Assembly: GCF_018128945.1 (NCBI RefSeq)
Contig: NZ_CP068393.1
Location: 2,356,001-2,420,000, forward strand
Source: Aristaeella hokkaidonensis
GTDB taxonomy: Bacteria > Bacillota > Clostridia > Christensenellales > Aristaeellaceae
Direction: 5' to 3'
DNA: 64,000 bases
A program made the translations under genes and the position numbers. Positions 24,820 to 31,123 of this stretch are shown here, piece by piece. The stretch's first letter is position 1; every line of letters begins with the position of its first letter. Under the pieces are notes generated by a model that did no database searches, was not told the DNA's origin, and saw only the letters and a list, made by a program, of their open reading frames with translations.

Positions 24820-25062
24820 TCATTCTTCTCCCTTTGGATAATCCACTGCCAGGATCTCCTCAACGGACACATCCAGGATGCTGGCAAGCGCCACCAGGTT
24901 GTCCACGGTCGGCAGGCTGATGCCGTGTTGCCATTTGTAAATGGCCTGTGGGGTTGCGAAACCCAGGAATTCCTGGAGTTCCCTGACGGAAACGCCGGAG
25001 CGTTTCCGTAGGATACAGATATTCTGTCCGGTTTTGTTCAGATCCACTACCGGAATCCGCAT
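24820..25062 (-). CDS. XRE-family HTH protein
   Basis: The 80-aa protein is one helix-turn-helix domain: NICILRKRSGVSVRELQEFL, GFATPQAIYKWQHGISLPT, VDNLVALASILDVSVEEIL. It is the typical small Cro/C1-type regulator of Clostridia. It is convergent with the helicase gene (23 bp apart) and could regulate the island or be independent. The GGAGGGGAGG before ATG 25062 is a strong ribosome binding site. Confidence 0.88.
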   Translation of the reverse strand: MRIPVVDLNKTGQNICILRKRSGVSVRELQEFLGFATPQAIYKWQHGISLPTVDNLVALASILDVSVEEILAVDYPKGEE

Positions 25063-25093
25063 ATGGATTCCTCCCCTCCTTATTTTCTGTATG

Positions 25094-25269
25094 TACTGTC
25101 GGCTGGATTCGAACCAGCGGCAAACGGCTTATAAGGCCGACACTCTGTCCGCAACCTCAATCGACGCGACTCCACACTGTGGAGCTCGCTTGTTTCGGTT
25201 GACCTCACCTTTGACGGAATTTCAGCCACTGGCTGCCCTCAAAGGTTCGCCCTCCTGAGTTATGACAGC
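25094..25269 (-). tRNA. tRNA-Ile (anticodon UAU) interrupted in the D-loop
   Basis: The 3' part is a normal tRNA: anticodon stem CGGC/GCCG with loop CTTATAA (anticodon TAT), T-arm GCTGG-TTCGAAT-CCAGC, acceptor CGACAGT and discriminator A. The 5' part (GCTGTCA acceptor, ACTC D-stem pairing with GAGT) lies about 110 nt away, because a family 1 structured element fills the D-loop. The A7 x C66 pair is mismatched. The neighbouring tRNA-Arg is intact and has the same layout. As it stands this is a pseudogene, unless the insert is removed from the RNA. Confidence 0.75.
25146..25252 (-). repeat. Structured element, family 1, copy B (inside tRNA)
   Basis: It aligns over its full length with 11691-11797. 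Stems CCTTTGA/TCAAAGG, CAG/CTG and CTCCAC/GTGGAG replace the paired bases of copy A while the linkers stay the same. It lies between the D-stem halves of the tRNA. Confidence 0.8.
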
Positions 25270-25277
25270 ATATGAAG

Positions 25278-25351
25278 TACTGCCGGCTGGATTCGAACCA
25301 GCAACTTCTGCATTAGAAGTGCAGATCTCTATCCGATTGAGATACGGCAGC
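25278..25351 (-). tRNA. tRNA-Arg (anticodon UCU)
   Basis: The 74-nt sequence is a full cloverleaf. Acceptor GCTGCCG/CGGCAGT, D-stem TCTC/GAGA, anticodon stem CTGCA/TGCAG with loop CTTCTAA (anticodon TCT), T-stem GCTGG/CCAGC. CCA is not encoded. The interrupted tRNA-Ile follows 8 nt downstream. Confidence 0.93.
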
Positions 25352-25356
25352 ATATG

Positions 25357-25386
25357 AAAAACACCCGCTCCCAAAGGAACGGGTGT
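25357..25386 (-). terminator. Terminator upstream of the tRNAs
   Basis: ACACCCGCTCC pairs with GGAACGGGTGT (one mismatch), followed on the minus strand by TTTT. It ends the small ORF at 25405-25536. Confidence 0.82.
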
Positions 25387-25404
25387 CAGTTCATCTTGTA
25401 CAGA

Positions 25405-25536
25405 TCAGTTATTTCTAAAGGAGCCGATCTTTTCCGCGATGATACTTAATTGCGTTCCATATGGGCACAGCAAAGCAATGGTCGTTCTGTTTACGCGACC
25501 TTGTGTCTTTATGCCCATGTTCAGGAACTGGTACAT
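25405..25536 (-). CDS. 43-aa small protein
   Basis: AAAGGAG lies 7 nt before ATG 25536, and a strong terminator follows 18 nt after the stop, so the short ORF looks expressed. The product starts MYQFLNMGIKTQGRVNRTTI and ends LSIIAEKIGSFRNN. It is basic, with no signal peptide or membrane helix. I do not recognise it. Confidence 0.5.
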   Translation of the reverse strand: MYQFLNMGIKTQGRVNRTTIALLCPYGTQLSIIAEKIGSFRNN

Positions 25537-25649
25537 CGTTTTGGCTCCTTTCATCTCTCTTTGATGACTGAATTGTATCATACAGGAGAGCTGTTGTCAT
25601 TATACCAGTAGTATAATAAATCACAAAAGAAGTCAGGAATAGATAAACA

Positions 25650-25677
25650 GCATCCCCGGCATTTCTGCCGGGGATGC
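25650..25677 (-). terminator. Stem-loop after the gene at 25706
   Basis: GCATCCCCGGCA and TGCCGGGGATGC form a 12-bp perfect stem with a 4-nt loop, 28 nt past the stop. The minus-strand tail TGTTTATC is only weakly T-rich. Confidence 0.65.
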
Positions 25678-25705
25678 ATAGTATTGTCTTTAGCATACCA
25701 TGTCT

Positions 25706-25966
25706 TTATACTGCAGGCTTCCCAGGTATAATATTGCAATACAATCTTTCTGTATAATTACACCCTGGCTTAGTGCATCTATAGACGTCTGTATGCAGAT
25801 TTCTTGATGGAGTATCGTATCCATCCCAAAATTCCATTTTATGTGTATGACCACTATCTGTCATATTCACATTCGTATTGTTAACAGCCAATGCTTCAAT
25901 AATAGTCAGCGTAGCAATAATAACCAAGCATAAGGCAACAAGCTTTTTAACACAGTTTTTTCTCAT
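25706..25966 (-). CDS. Small secreted Cys-containing protein
   Basis: The 86-aa protein has a signal peptide (KKLVALCLVIIATLTIIEAL). A short mature part with HTHKMEFWDGYD and the cysteines CTKPGCNYTERLYC suggests a zinc-ribbon or disulfide knuckle. It belongs to the cluster of small exported proteins at 25.7-29.3 kb, though it lacks the NGIP motif of three of them. The function is unknown. Confidence 0.7.
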   Translation of the reverse strand: MRKNCVKKLVALCLVIIATLTIIEALAVNNTNVNMTDSGHTHKMEFWDGYDTPSRNLHTDVYRCTKPGCNYTERLYCNIIPGKPAV

Positions 25967-26018
25967 ATTTCATTTCCTCACCTTATATATTGTTTATCAG
26001 TTTTCAGATCTGCCGTTA

Positions 26019-26237
26019 TCAGTTAAAGCAGCTATAGTAGCAGGAATTGCCCGGTCCACCGGGAATCGCGCCACCGGTACCCACACGGTAACCGGGGTTG
26101 GGGCTGCCGCCACGTTCATTGCCGCCCGCGGCTACGGGAGAAATTACCGTACCGTCCCGGTCAAGGGCAAACGCACAAGACGCCAGGGATACAATAAGTA
26201 CCAGCATAAGAGCAAACGCGATCAGTCTTTTAGTCAT
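26019..26237 (-). CDS. Small secreted Gly-rich peptide
   Basis: AAGGAGG precedes ATG 26237. The 72-aa product has a signal peptide (MTKRLIAFALMLVLIVSLAS) and a Gly/Pro/Asn-rich mature part of about 46 residues, ending PGGPGNSCYYSCFN. The size, the Gly-rich mature part and the C-terminal Cys pair resemble an exported peptide or bacteriocin precursor, but no maturation or export genes are adjacent. It runs in the same direction as the 50-aa membrane peptide gene 14 bp upstream. Confidence 0.65.
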   Translation of the reverse strand: MTKRLIAFALMLVLIVSLASCAFALDRDGTVISPVAAGGNERGGSPNPGYRVGTGGAIPGGPGNSCYYSCFN

Positions 26238-26251
26238 AGTTTTTCCCTCCT

Positions 26252-26404
26252 TCAGTTGTTTTCCGTTTTGTCTGCCCGTGATTGCCTGTCCTTTTGCTTT
26301 ACCCACATCACAACCAGGAAAATGATCAGGGCATAGAGGATAATGTTTCCTACAGTGGTAAGCCAGGCCAGTGTGTTCACTGTGCCGGTGTCAGTCATAA
26401 GCAT
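26252..26404 (-). CDS. 50-aa single-pass membrane peptide
   Basis: GGAGGGGGA precedes ATG 26404 (a second ATG at 26398 has better spacing). The product has one hydrophobic helix (~16-35, TVGNIILYALIIFLVVMWV) and a charged tail (KQKDRQSRADKTENN). It is followed after 14 bp by the secreted Gly-rich peptide gene, so the two are probably co-transcribed. It could be an immunity or membrane accessory peptide; that is speculation. Confidence 0.6.
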   Translation of the reverse strand: MLMTDTGTVNTLAWLTTVGNIILYALIIFLVVMWVKQKDRQSRADKTENN

Positions 26405-26901
26405 TCCCCCTCCCTTTGGTCTTTGTATATATAAACGGATCAGAGAACGGTTTTGTTTCCATTTATTCCGCATTCATATCGTATACCTGGGCGAGCCTGG
26501 CGAAATGCTTCATGTACTTTGCGTTCAAGTCTTCATAGTATATACACTTGTCTCCGTATTCCATCCTTCCCTATGTTTTGCTCGCGCGTACAGGTATAAG
26601 AAGCAGTGGGCTCAACAGAATATCAGTGTTTCAACAGACATGCTTAAAATATGCATTATATTTGTATATTGAGTGATCCGTTACACTTGTTATGCACATA
26701 AGATATAATCGGGCAAATGCAAACAACCAAGAACTCTATCCGGACAATGTAAAATTATACGAATTCACTCCAGAACCAATTACATCACAATACTGTAAAC
26801 AACGCATGTAACCTATTGCAAATTGTACTATCTTATTATATTCTTTTTTCATAAAGATGATCATCTTCGGGAAACAAAAAACAAAAAGGAGCGTACTGTC
26901 T
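26405..26901. other. Intergenic, no gene seen
   Basis: No ORF with a ribosome binding site is visible on either strand. The region is A+T-rich and should hold the promoters of the divergent genes at 26404 (minus) and 26902 (plus). Confidence 0.5.
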
Positions 26902-27264
26902 ATGAAAAAAACTCTTGCACTTATCCTCACCCTTGCATTGGTATTATCTTTGTGCATTTCTGCATATGCAGCTTGCTCAATACATGGAAACAAATATAAA
27001 GAATCTGCAGGTAGTGATGATGTAGAGATTATCAATGATAATAACTATAAAGGACACATCAAGAGAACGACTAAGTATTGGCATTGCTATTACTGCGCTG
27101 CCGCTGTTGGCGGCGGTCTTGGGCCTCAAAATTGGACAACAACTTCAGACGATCGGGTAAGTCATTATTATAGTAAGCAAACCGTCGAAACCAAAAATGG
27201 GATACCGTGGAGACTCAAAATGACCTGCAACTGTGGATGGACTGCCTATTCATATTTCCGTTAA
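26902..27264 (+). CDS. Secreted Cys-rich protein with NGIP motif
   Basis: AAAAAGGAG precedes ATG 26902. The 120-aa product has a signal peptide (MKKTLALILTLALVLSLCIS), Cys pairs (HCYYC and CNCGW) and a C-terminal motif TKNGIPWRLKMTCNCGW...YSYFR. The same ending occurs in the proteins at 28582 and 28949 (RNGIPYRIGHKCVCG, YSYLR), so it is a distant member of that family. The Cys pattern suggests a zinc-ribbon-like exported domain. A strong terminator follows at 27304. Confidence 0.75.
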   Translation: MKKTLALILTLALVLSLCISAYAACSIHGNKYKESAGSDDVEIINDNNYKGHIKRTTKYWHCYYCAAAVGGGLGPQNWTTTSDDRVSHYYSKQTVETKNGIPWRLKMTCNCGWTAYSYFR

Positions 27265-27303
27265 TACACTGGAATGTGTATAGTGTAGAAACACATCCAC
27301 TAA

Positions 27304-27335
27304 GTCACCCGGCAGATTTATAATCTGCCGGGTGA
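27304..27335 (+). terminator. Terminator
   Basis: GTCACCCGGCAGATT and AATCTGCCGGGTGAC form a 15-bp perfect stem followed by TTTAATG, 40 nt after the stop at 27264. Confidence 0.85.
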
Positions 27336-27466
27336 CTTTAATGAATGTTATTGATATAAGTAAACCATATAAAATGAAGATGATATCAAGTATTTAATTC
27401 AAGACATAAACTTCCAATAATCAAAAAACGTTCTAAGAAAGAACGATCAATATGAAGGAGCATATG

Positions 27467-28330
27467 ATGAAAAAGTTTATAGTTGTTCTTTCTATAATAA
27501 TATTTATGTTTGTTTCTATTTCGCAGGCTGATGAATCATTAGGTGGAATCAGCGAAGATACACTTGTGTATTATTATCCGGTTGTAGGACAATACTATCA
27601 TCTGAACCCTAAGTGTAGGATTCCGTCAGAGTATCCACAGATGGAATCATACTTTAAATATTCTGAAAGAGTCGAAGCGCCATATTGTAATCTTTTACCA
27701 TGTGAAGTATGTACTACCCCATTGGAGCAAGAAGACGGACCTCTTTTCTCATCTTTTGGTGAAGTAAGCGACGAAAACCGTGCTATTTTTGGTGAAGATT
27801 TCTGTATCGCAATTGTGAAAAAAGAGGGTCAATATTATCGTGTTGTAACTAAAGTTGATGAAAAGGCAAAAGCTCTATTAACAAATGCTCTTGCGCTGGA
27901 AAATGAGGAAGAATGTCAAAAAGCTATAAACACTTATATCGAATACTGTAAAGCTCTTCCAATATACTATGACGAAGTAATCACAGCCGTTCCGCTCAGG
28001 GATGAAGAACTAAAGACCCTTGAAGGAAAATCTCTTGAGGATATGCTAAATGAAGGATATGATTTATACGTTAATGAGGATGACGAAAATGCAGGTGATG
28101 ACGTCATCACTTTTGTAAAAGATTTTTATGAATACATGATAACTATTATAGAATCTCAGGAAGAAAGCCATAATCATGATGATGGTATCTGTCTCGATGA
28201 GTTAATAGTAGAACACGCAGAATTCCTGGATTTCTCTGATAATGCGTTTGATATCTGTTATCGTCCAGATGGAACATGGATACAGCCTGAGGATATAGGA
28301 ATTGATATACATCCAATGCATCATGAATAA
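27467..28330 (+). CDS. Secreted protein with CxxC knuckle
   Basis: AAGGAG lies 6 nt before ATG 27467; ATG 27464 is also in frame. The 287-aa product has a signal peptide, then YYYPVVGQYYHLNPKCR and NLLPCEVC. This Y-H-L-x-x-x-C ... L-x-P-C-x-x-C pattern recurs in exported Clostridia proteins. The C-terminal two thirds are acidic and helical, with a His/Asp patch (SHNHDDG near 230) that could bind metal. The function is unknown. Confidence 0.75.
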   Translation: MKKFIVVLSIIIFMFVSISQADESLGGISEDTLVYYYPVVGQYYHLNPKCRIPSEYPQMESYFKYSERVEAPYCNLLPCEVCTTPLEQEDGPLFSSFGEVSDENRAIFGEDFCIAIVKKEGQYYRVVTKVDEKAKALLTNALALENEEECQKAINTYIEYCKALPIYYDEVITAVPLRDEELKTLEGKSLEDMLNEGYDLYVNEDDENAGDDVITFVKDFYEYMITIIESQEESHNHDDGICLDELIVEHAEFLDFSDNAFDICYRPDGTWIQPEDIGIDIHPMHHE

Positions 28331-28429
28331 CATATGGCACACGGAAAATGAACAATCAAAGAGGAAAACTGTTTCATTGAATGATACATATTCAAAATAG
28401 ATTTGAATTGCCAATATATGGAGCATTAA

Positions 28430-28463
28430 AAGCAGCCCGATCAAATAAACATCAGGCTGCTTA
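28430..28463 (+). terminator. Terminator
   Basis: AAGCAGCC and GGCTGCTT form an 8-bp stem with a 17-nt loop, about 100 nt past the stop at 28330. Confidence 0.65.
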
Positions 28464-28581
28464 TTAACCTTTATTATTGAGAATTATTTTTATACAATCC
28501 AAGCAGTATCTAAAAAATCTGATCACTTTTCACAAAAAGAAAGATGAATTAACCCTTTCAGTCTTTTGCGGTGCCAATGTT

Positions 28582-28926
28582 TTACCGAAGATAAGAATAC
28601 ACATTGCTCTTCTTTCCGCAGACACATTTGTGACCAATTCTATAGGGTATACCGTTTCTTGTGTCAACAAATGAAATATCATACGAATGGCTTTGTGGAT
28701 AAAGAGCTCCCTTCCCCGCTTCATACTTGCCGCAATTGGGACATGTAATATAATATGTTATAACTCCATGATGTTCACTTGCATTAGAGATATATTCCGT
28801 CGTACTGCTTGATGTTGCTTTGTCATTATTACATTTCAAGCATGTTGTTGCGTTAACAGTCAGCGGAATAAAAACACAAGCGACCAACAAGATAATAATT
28901 CTTTTCAAGTATCCCCTTTTTTTCAT
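28582..28926 (-). CDS. Secreted Cys-rich protein, NGIP family copy 1
   Basis: The 114-aa protein has a signal peptide (RIIILLVACVFIPLTVNA), then CLKC near residue 30, CPNC near 70 and the C-terminal block SYDISFVDTRNGIPYRIG, KCVCGKKSNVYSYLR. The last ~110 bp are almost identical to those of the gene at 28949, while the N-terminal halves differ. This points to a recent partial duplication or gene conversion. Two CxxC pairs plus CVCG suggest a small zinc-binding exported domain. Confidence 0.75.
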   Translation of the reverse strand: MKKRGYLKRIIILLVACVFIPLTVNATTCLKCNNDKATSSSTTEYISNASEHHGVITYYITCPNCGKYEAGKGALYPQSHSYDISFVDTRNGIPYRIGHKCVCGKKSNVYSYLR

Positions 28927-28948
28927 CTCTATTTCCCCCTTTTACGAT

Positions 28949-29302
28949 TTACCGCAGGTAAGAATACACATTGCTCTTCTTTCCGCAGACACATTTGTGA
29001 CCAATTCTATAGGGTATACCGTTTCTTTTGTCAACAAATGAAATATCATACGAATGGCTTGCTGTTGGTATATATGTCTCTTTTATATATATTTTCCCTT
29101 TGCAATTTGGGTCTGAACATTGTGTATATGTGAACACATATCCCCAATGTGTAGAATCATTATGTAAATACTTGGTTTCAGTGACTATATCAGCCGTTAC
29201 TTTTCCACATCTTCCACACATCACCAAAGCATTTACTGCAACAGGAAGAATAATACATACCAACAAAACAAAAACAAGCACCATCCTCTTACATCTTTTC
29301 AT
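28949..29302 (-). CDS. Secreted Cys-rich protein, NGIP family copy 2
   Basis: GGAGGGTG precedes ATG 29302. The 117-aa product has a signal peptide (MVLVFVLLVCIILPVAVNA), CGRC near 33, C-x-x-x-x-C near 80 (CSDPNC) and the ending RNGIPYRIGHKCVCG...YSYLR, near-identical to its neighbour at 28582. Only 22 bp separate the two genes. The function is unknown; the tandem arrangement suggests diversification of an exported peptide family. Confidence 0.75.
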   Translation of the reverse strand: MKRCKRMVLVFVLLVCIILPVAVNALVMCGRCGKVTADIVTETKYLHNDSTHWGYVFTYTQCSDPNCKGKIYIKETYIPTASHSYDISFVDKRNGIPYRIGHKCVCGKKSNVYSYLR

Positions 29303-29479
29303 ATGTACACCCTCCATTTACTTTTTCAATAGTATAAATGAAAACATTGTCGACAACGCAAACATAATACTACATAAACGTACTTTTTGCAACTCTTTTC
29401 ATTATTCGATGTTTTTTTCAGTTGTAAGCCTTAAGAGATATTTGTACCTGACATATAGCACTTTTACCAATTAAATTGT

Positions 29480-29506
29480 GGAGACAGAGCTTCTTGCCCT
29501 GTCTCC
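29480..29506 (-). terminator. Terminator of the gene at 29575
   Basis: GGAGACAG and CTGTCTCC form an 8-bp stem, followed on the minus strand by ACAATTTAATT. Confidence 0.65.
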
Positions 29507-29574
29507 GGGATGGTTCATTCTTATTTGTTCCGTTGGTTTTGTTCGTTGGTTTCTTCTTATCGCTCCTTTCCTGT

Positions 29575-30636
29575 TTATTGTCCGCTGGTCTCTATGACGA
29601 TGGCCTCATCGGTATGAGCGCCGGTACGGGCGTACATGGGGACGAGGCTCAGGGAACTCACGTTGTCCATGTAGGGGAAGCCGATTTCGTAGATTACTTC
29701 ATCACCGTCCATGAAGACCCGGTTTTCACCGCAGACGTCATTCATGGGCTGGTGGTTTTTGTACAGGTCCCAGTAGATGATCAGGTCTGTGGAAACTTCT
29801 CCGGATCCGGTTTCCAGATCATTCCGGGCTTTGACCTGTTCATCCGAGGACAGGCGGATGGTCACCTGCATATCCGCCTGACCGGCAACGGCGGTTGCCT
29901 TTGCCTTCCAGGAGTTTATCTCCAGGGTGCCCTGGAGGGTTACCGCGTCCTTGTTCTTTGCTGCGGTAAAGGGAATACTGGTTTTTTTAGTTTCCTGCCA
30001 GTTTTCCTTATAGTTGGCATTATCCTGGAATTTAACGGCATGGTTGCAGGAAACAGACAGGGCAAAGGACTGGGAGTCTGTTGCCTTCTCTTCCGGAATG
30101 ACTGCTTCCAGCCAGCCGATCAGGGAACCGTCCTTCTGTTTGATTTCCATTCCACCCACGGTACGGGTTTCGGTTCCGTCCTCCAGGAGGATGCCTTCAA
30201 CCACATCATAGGGGCCTTCCAGCCAGCGCTGGCTCTGGCCGTTCAGCCAGTCATGCTCCTTCATATAATCCGCCTGGTCAATGGCCGGGGCTTCCCCTGT
30301 GATCCAGTTTTCCACCTCATGGGTCCATTCGGTCTCTTTGGGAGCGCCTTCATTGAGCTGGATCAGGTCAGCGTTTGAACCCACTTTATAAGAGGCAAAA
30401 ATGCGGCTGCCTTCGTAGTAAGCCTGATTGACTTCCACGGTAATGCCGTCTTCCAGGGTCTGGGAAGCAGCGGGCTTTTCCGCGATCTGATCCAGAACGG
30501 AAAGGCGCTTGTCTGCATACTCGCCTTCCTGGGCAGCCACTTCGCCGAATACTCCGCTGCCTGCCGCAAAGGCAGCGGATATGGAAAGCACGATCATTGA
30601 GATCGCAAGTAACACGGTCATGGTTTTCCTGAACAT
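29575..30636 (-). CDS. Secreted DUF4179-like protein
   Basis: GAAGGAGG precedes ATG 30636. The 353-aa product has a signal peptide (TVLLAISMIVLSISAAFA) and a beta-rich ectodomain with EDGITVEVNQAYYEGSRIF and ASYKV, matching EDGITVEIGEAYYEGDRVY in the protein at 62763. This domain is like the DUF4179 ectodomain found behind ECF anti-sigma anchors, but here it stands alone and secreted. The two paralogues in the window share most of their length. The binding partner is unknown. Confidence 0.75.
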   Translation of the reverse strand: MFRKTMTVLLAISMIVLSISAAFAAGSGVFGEVAAQEGEYADKRLSVLDQIAEKPAASQTLEDGITVEVNQAYYEGSRIFASYKVGSNADLIQLNEGAPKETEWTHEVENWITGEAPAIDQADYMKEHDWLNGQSQRWLEGPYDVVEGILLEDGTETRTVGGMEIKQKDGSLIGWLEAVIPEEKATDSQSFALSVSCNHAVKFQDNANYKENWQETKKTSIPFTAAKNKDAVTLQGTLEINSWKAKATAVAGQADMQVTIRLSSDEQVKARNDLETGSGEVSTDLIIYWDLYKNHQPMNDVCGENRVFMDGDEVIYEIGFPYMDNVSSLSLVPMYARTGAHTDEAIVIETSGQ

Positions 30637-30737
30637 TTTTACCTCCTTCAGGGGCGGATGGTGGTTATTTCGTTTGTCCGCACCTGACAATACAACGGAA
30701 GAAAAGGCGGTTTTGTTCCTTCTGGCTGGAAAATAAT

Positions 30738-30763
30738 GCCAGACTGTACAAATACAGTCTGGC
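30738..30763. other. Perfect hairpin upstream of the gene at 29575
   Basis: GCCAGACTGTA and TACAGTCTGGC form an 11-bp stem with a 4-nt loop between the family 2 element and the gene start. There is a T-rich minus-strand tail (ATTATTTT), so it may be a leader terminator or the end of the repeat. Confidence 0.55.
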
Positions 30764-30765
30764 AA

Positions 30766-30870
30766 TTCACAATTTCGTGATCGCTGTTACCAAAGTCTCT
30801 TCGACACTTTGACAGCTGCAGCGTGGGAATCATACACCGTGCTAAAGCACGGATGAGTCCTCAACAATTC
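30766..30870 (-). repeat. Structured element, family 2, copy B
   Basis: The minus strand starts GAATTGTTGAG and ends GCGATCAC with flanking AATT, like copy A at 9338-9441. Stems differ on both sides: GACTCAT/ATGATTC (one mismatch), CCGTGC-ttta-GCACGG and GCTGT/ACAGC, against CAGTTGT/ACAACTG, CCAAATC/GATTTGG and GCCGT/ACGGC in copy A. Nothing else is seen in 30871-31085. Confidence 0.75.
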
Positions 30871-31085
30871 ATAATTTCTTCAGTGTTTTACTATATGCAT
30901 TTCTTTGAGTAGAGCAACAGTATTTCAAGAATGAAACAGGGAGCGTATGCCATATTTTCACCGGTAAATGCAATATCATTGCATTTGGCGGTGAAAACAT
31001 GCATAAAACACCGTTATCCGTGCGGAACTGTAAAGAACTGTAAAAGAAGGGCAGGATGAATCGGTTCCCTGTTCGTTCCCAATGA

Positions 31086-31112
31086 AAAAGCAGCCCGCTT
31101 TGGGCTGCTTTT
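31086..31112. terminator. Terminator of the LRR gene
   Basis: AAAAGCAGCCC and GGGCTGCTTTT form an 11-bp stem with a 5-nt loop, 12 nt past the stop at 31124. Confidence 0.85.
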
Positions 31113-31123
31113 CGGGACTGATC

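Noticed and set aside
29476..30378. Long plus-strand ORF opposite the DUF4179-like gene
   Set aside because: It is a shadow of the minus-strand gene, which has a signal peptide, a ribosome binding site and a paralogue at 62763.
30820..30875. Possible hammerhead ribozyme (GGATGAGTCC after a GTGC/GCAC hairpin)
   Set aside because: The second core motif (GAAAC after the GGAC partner) is missing, and the segment is fully explained as the complement of the family 2 repeat.
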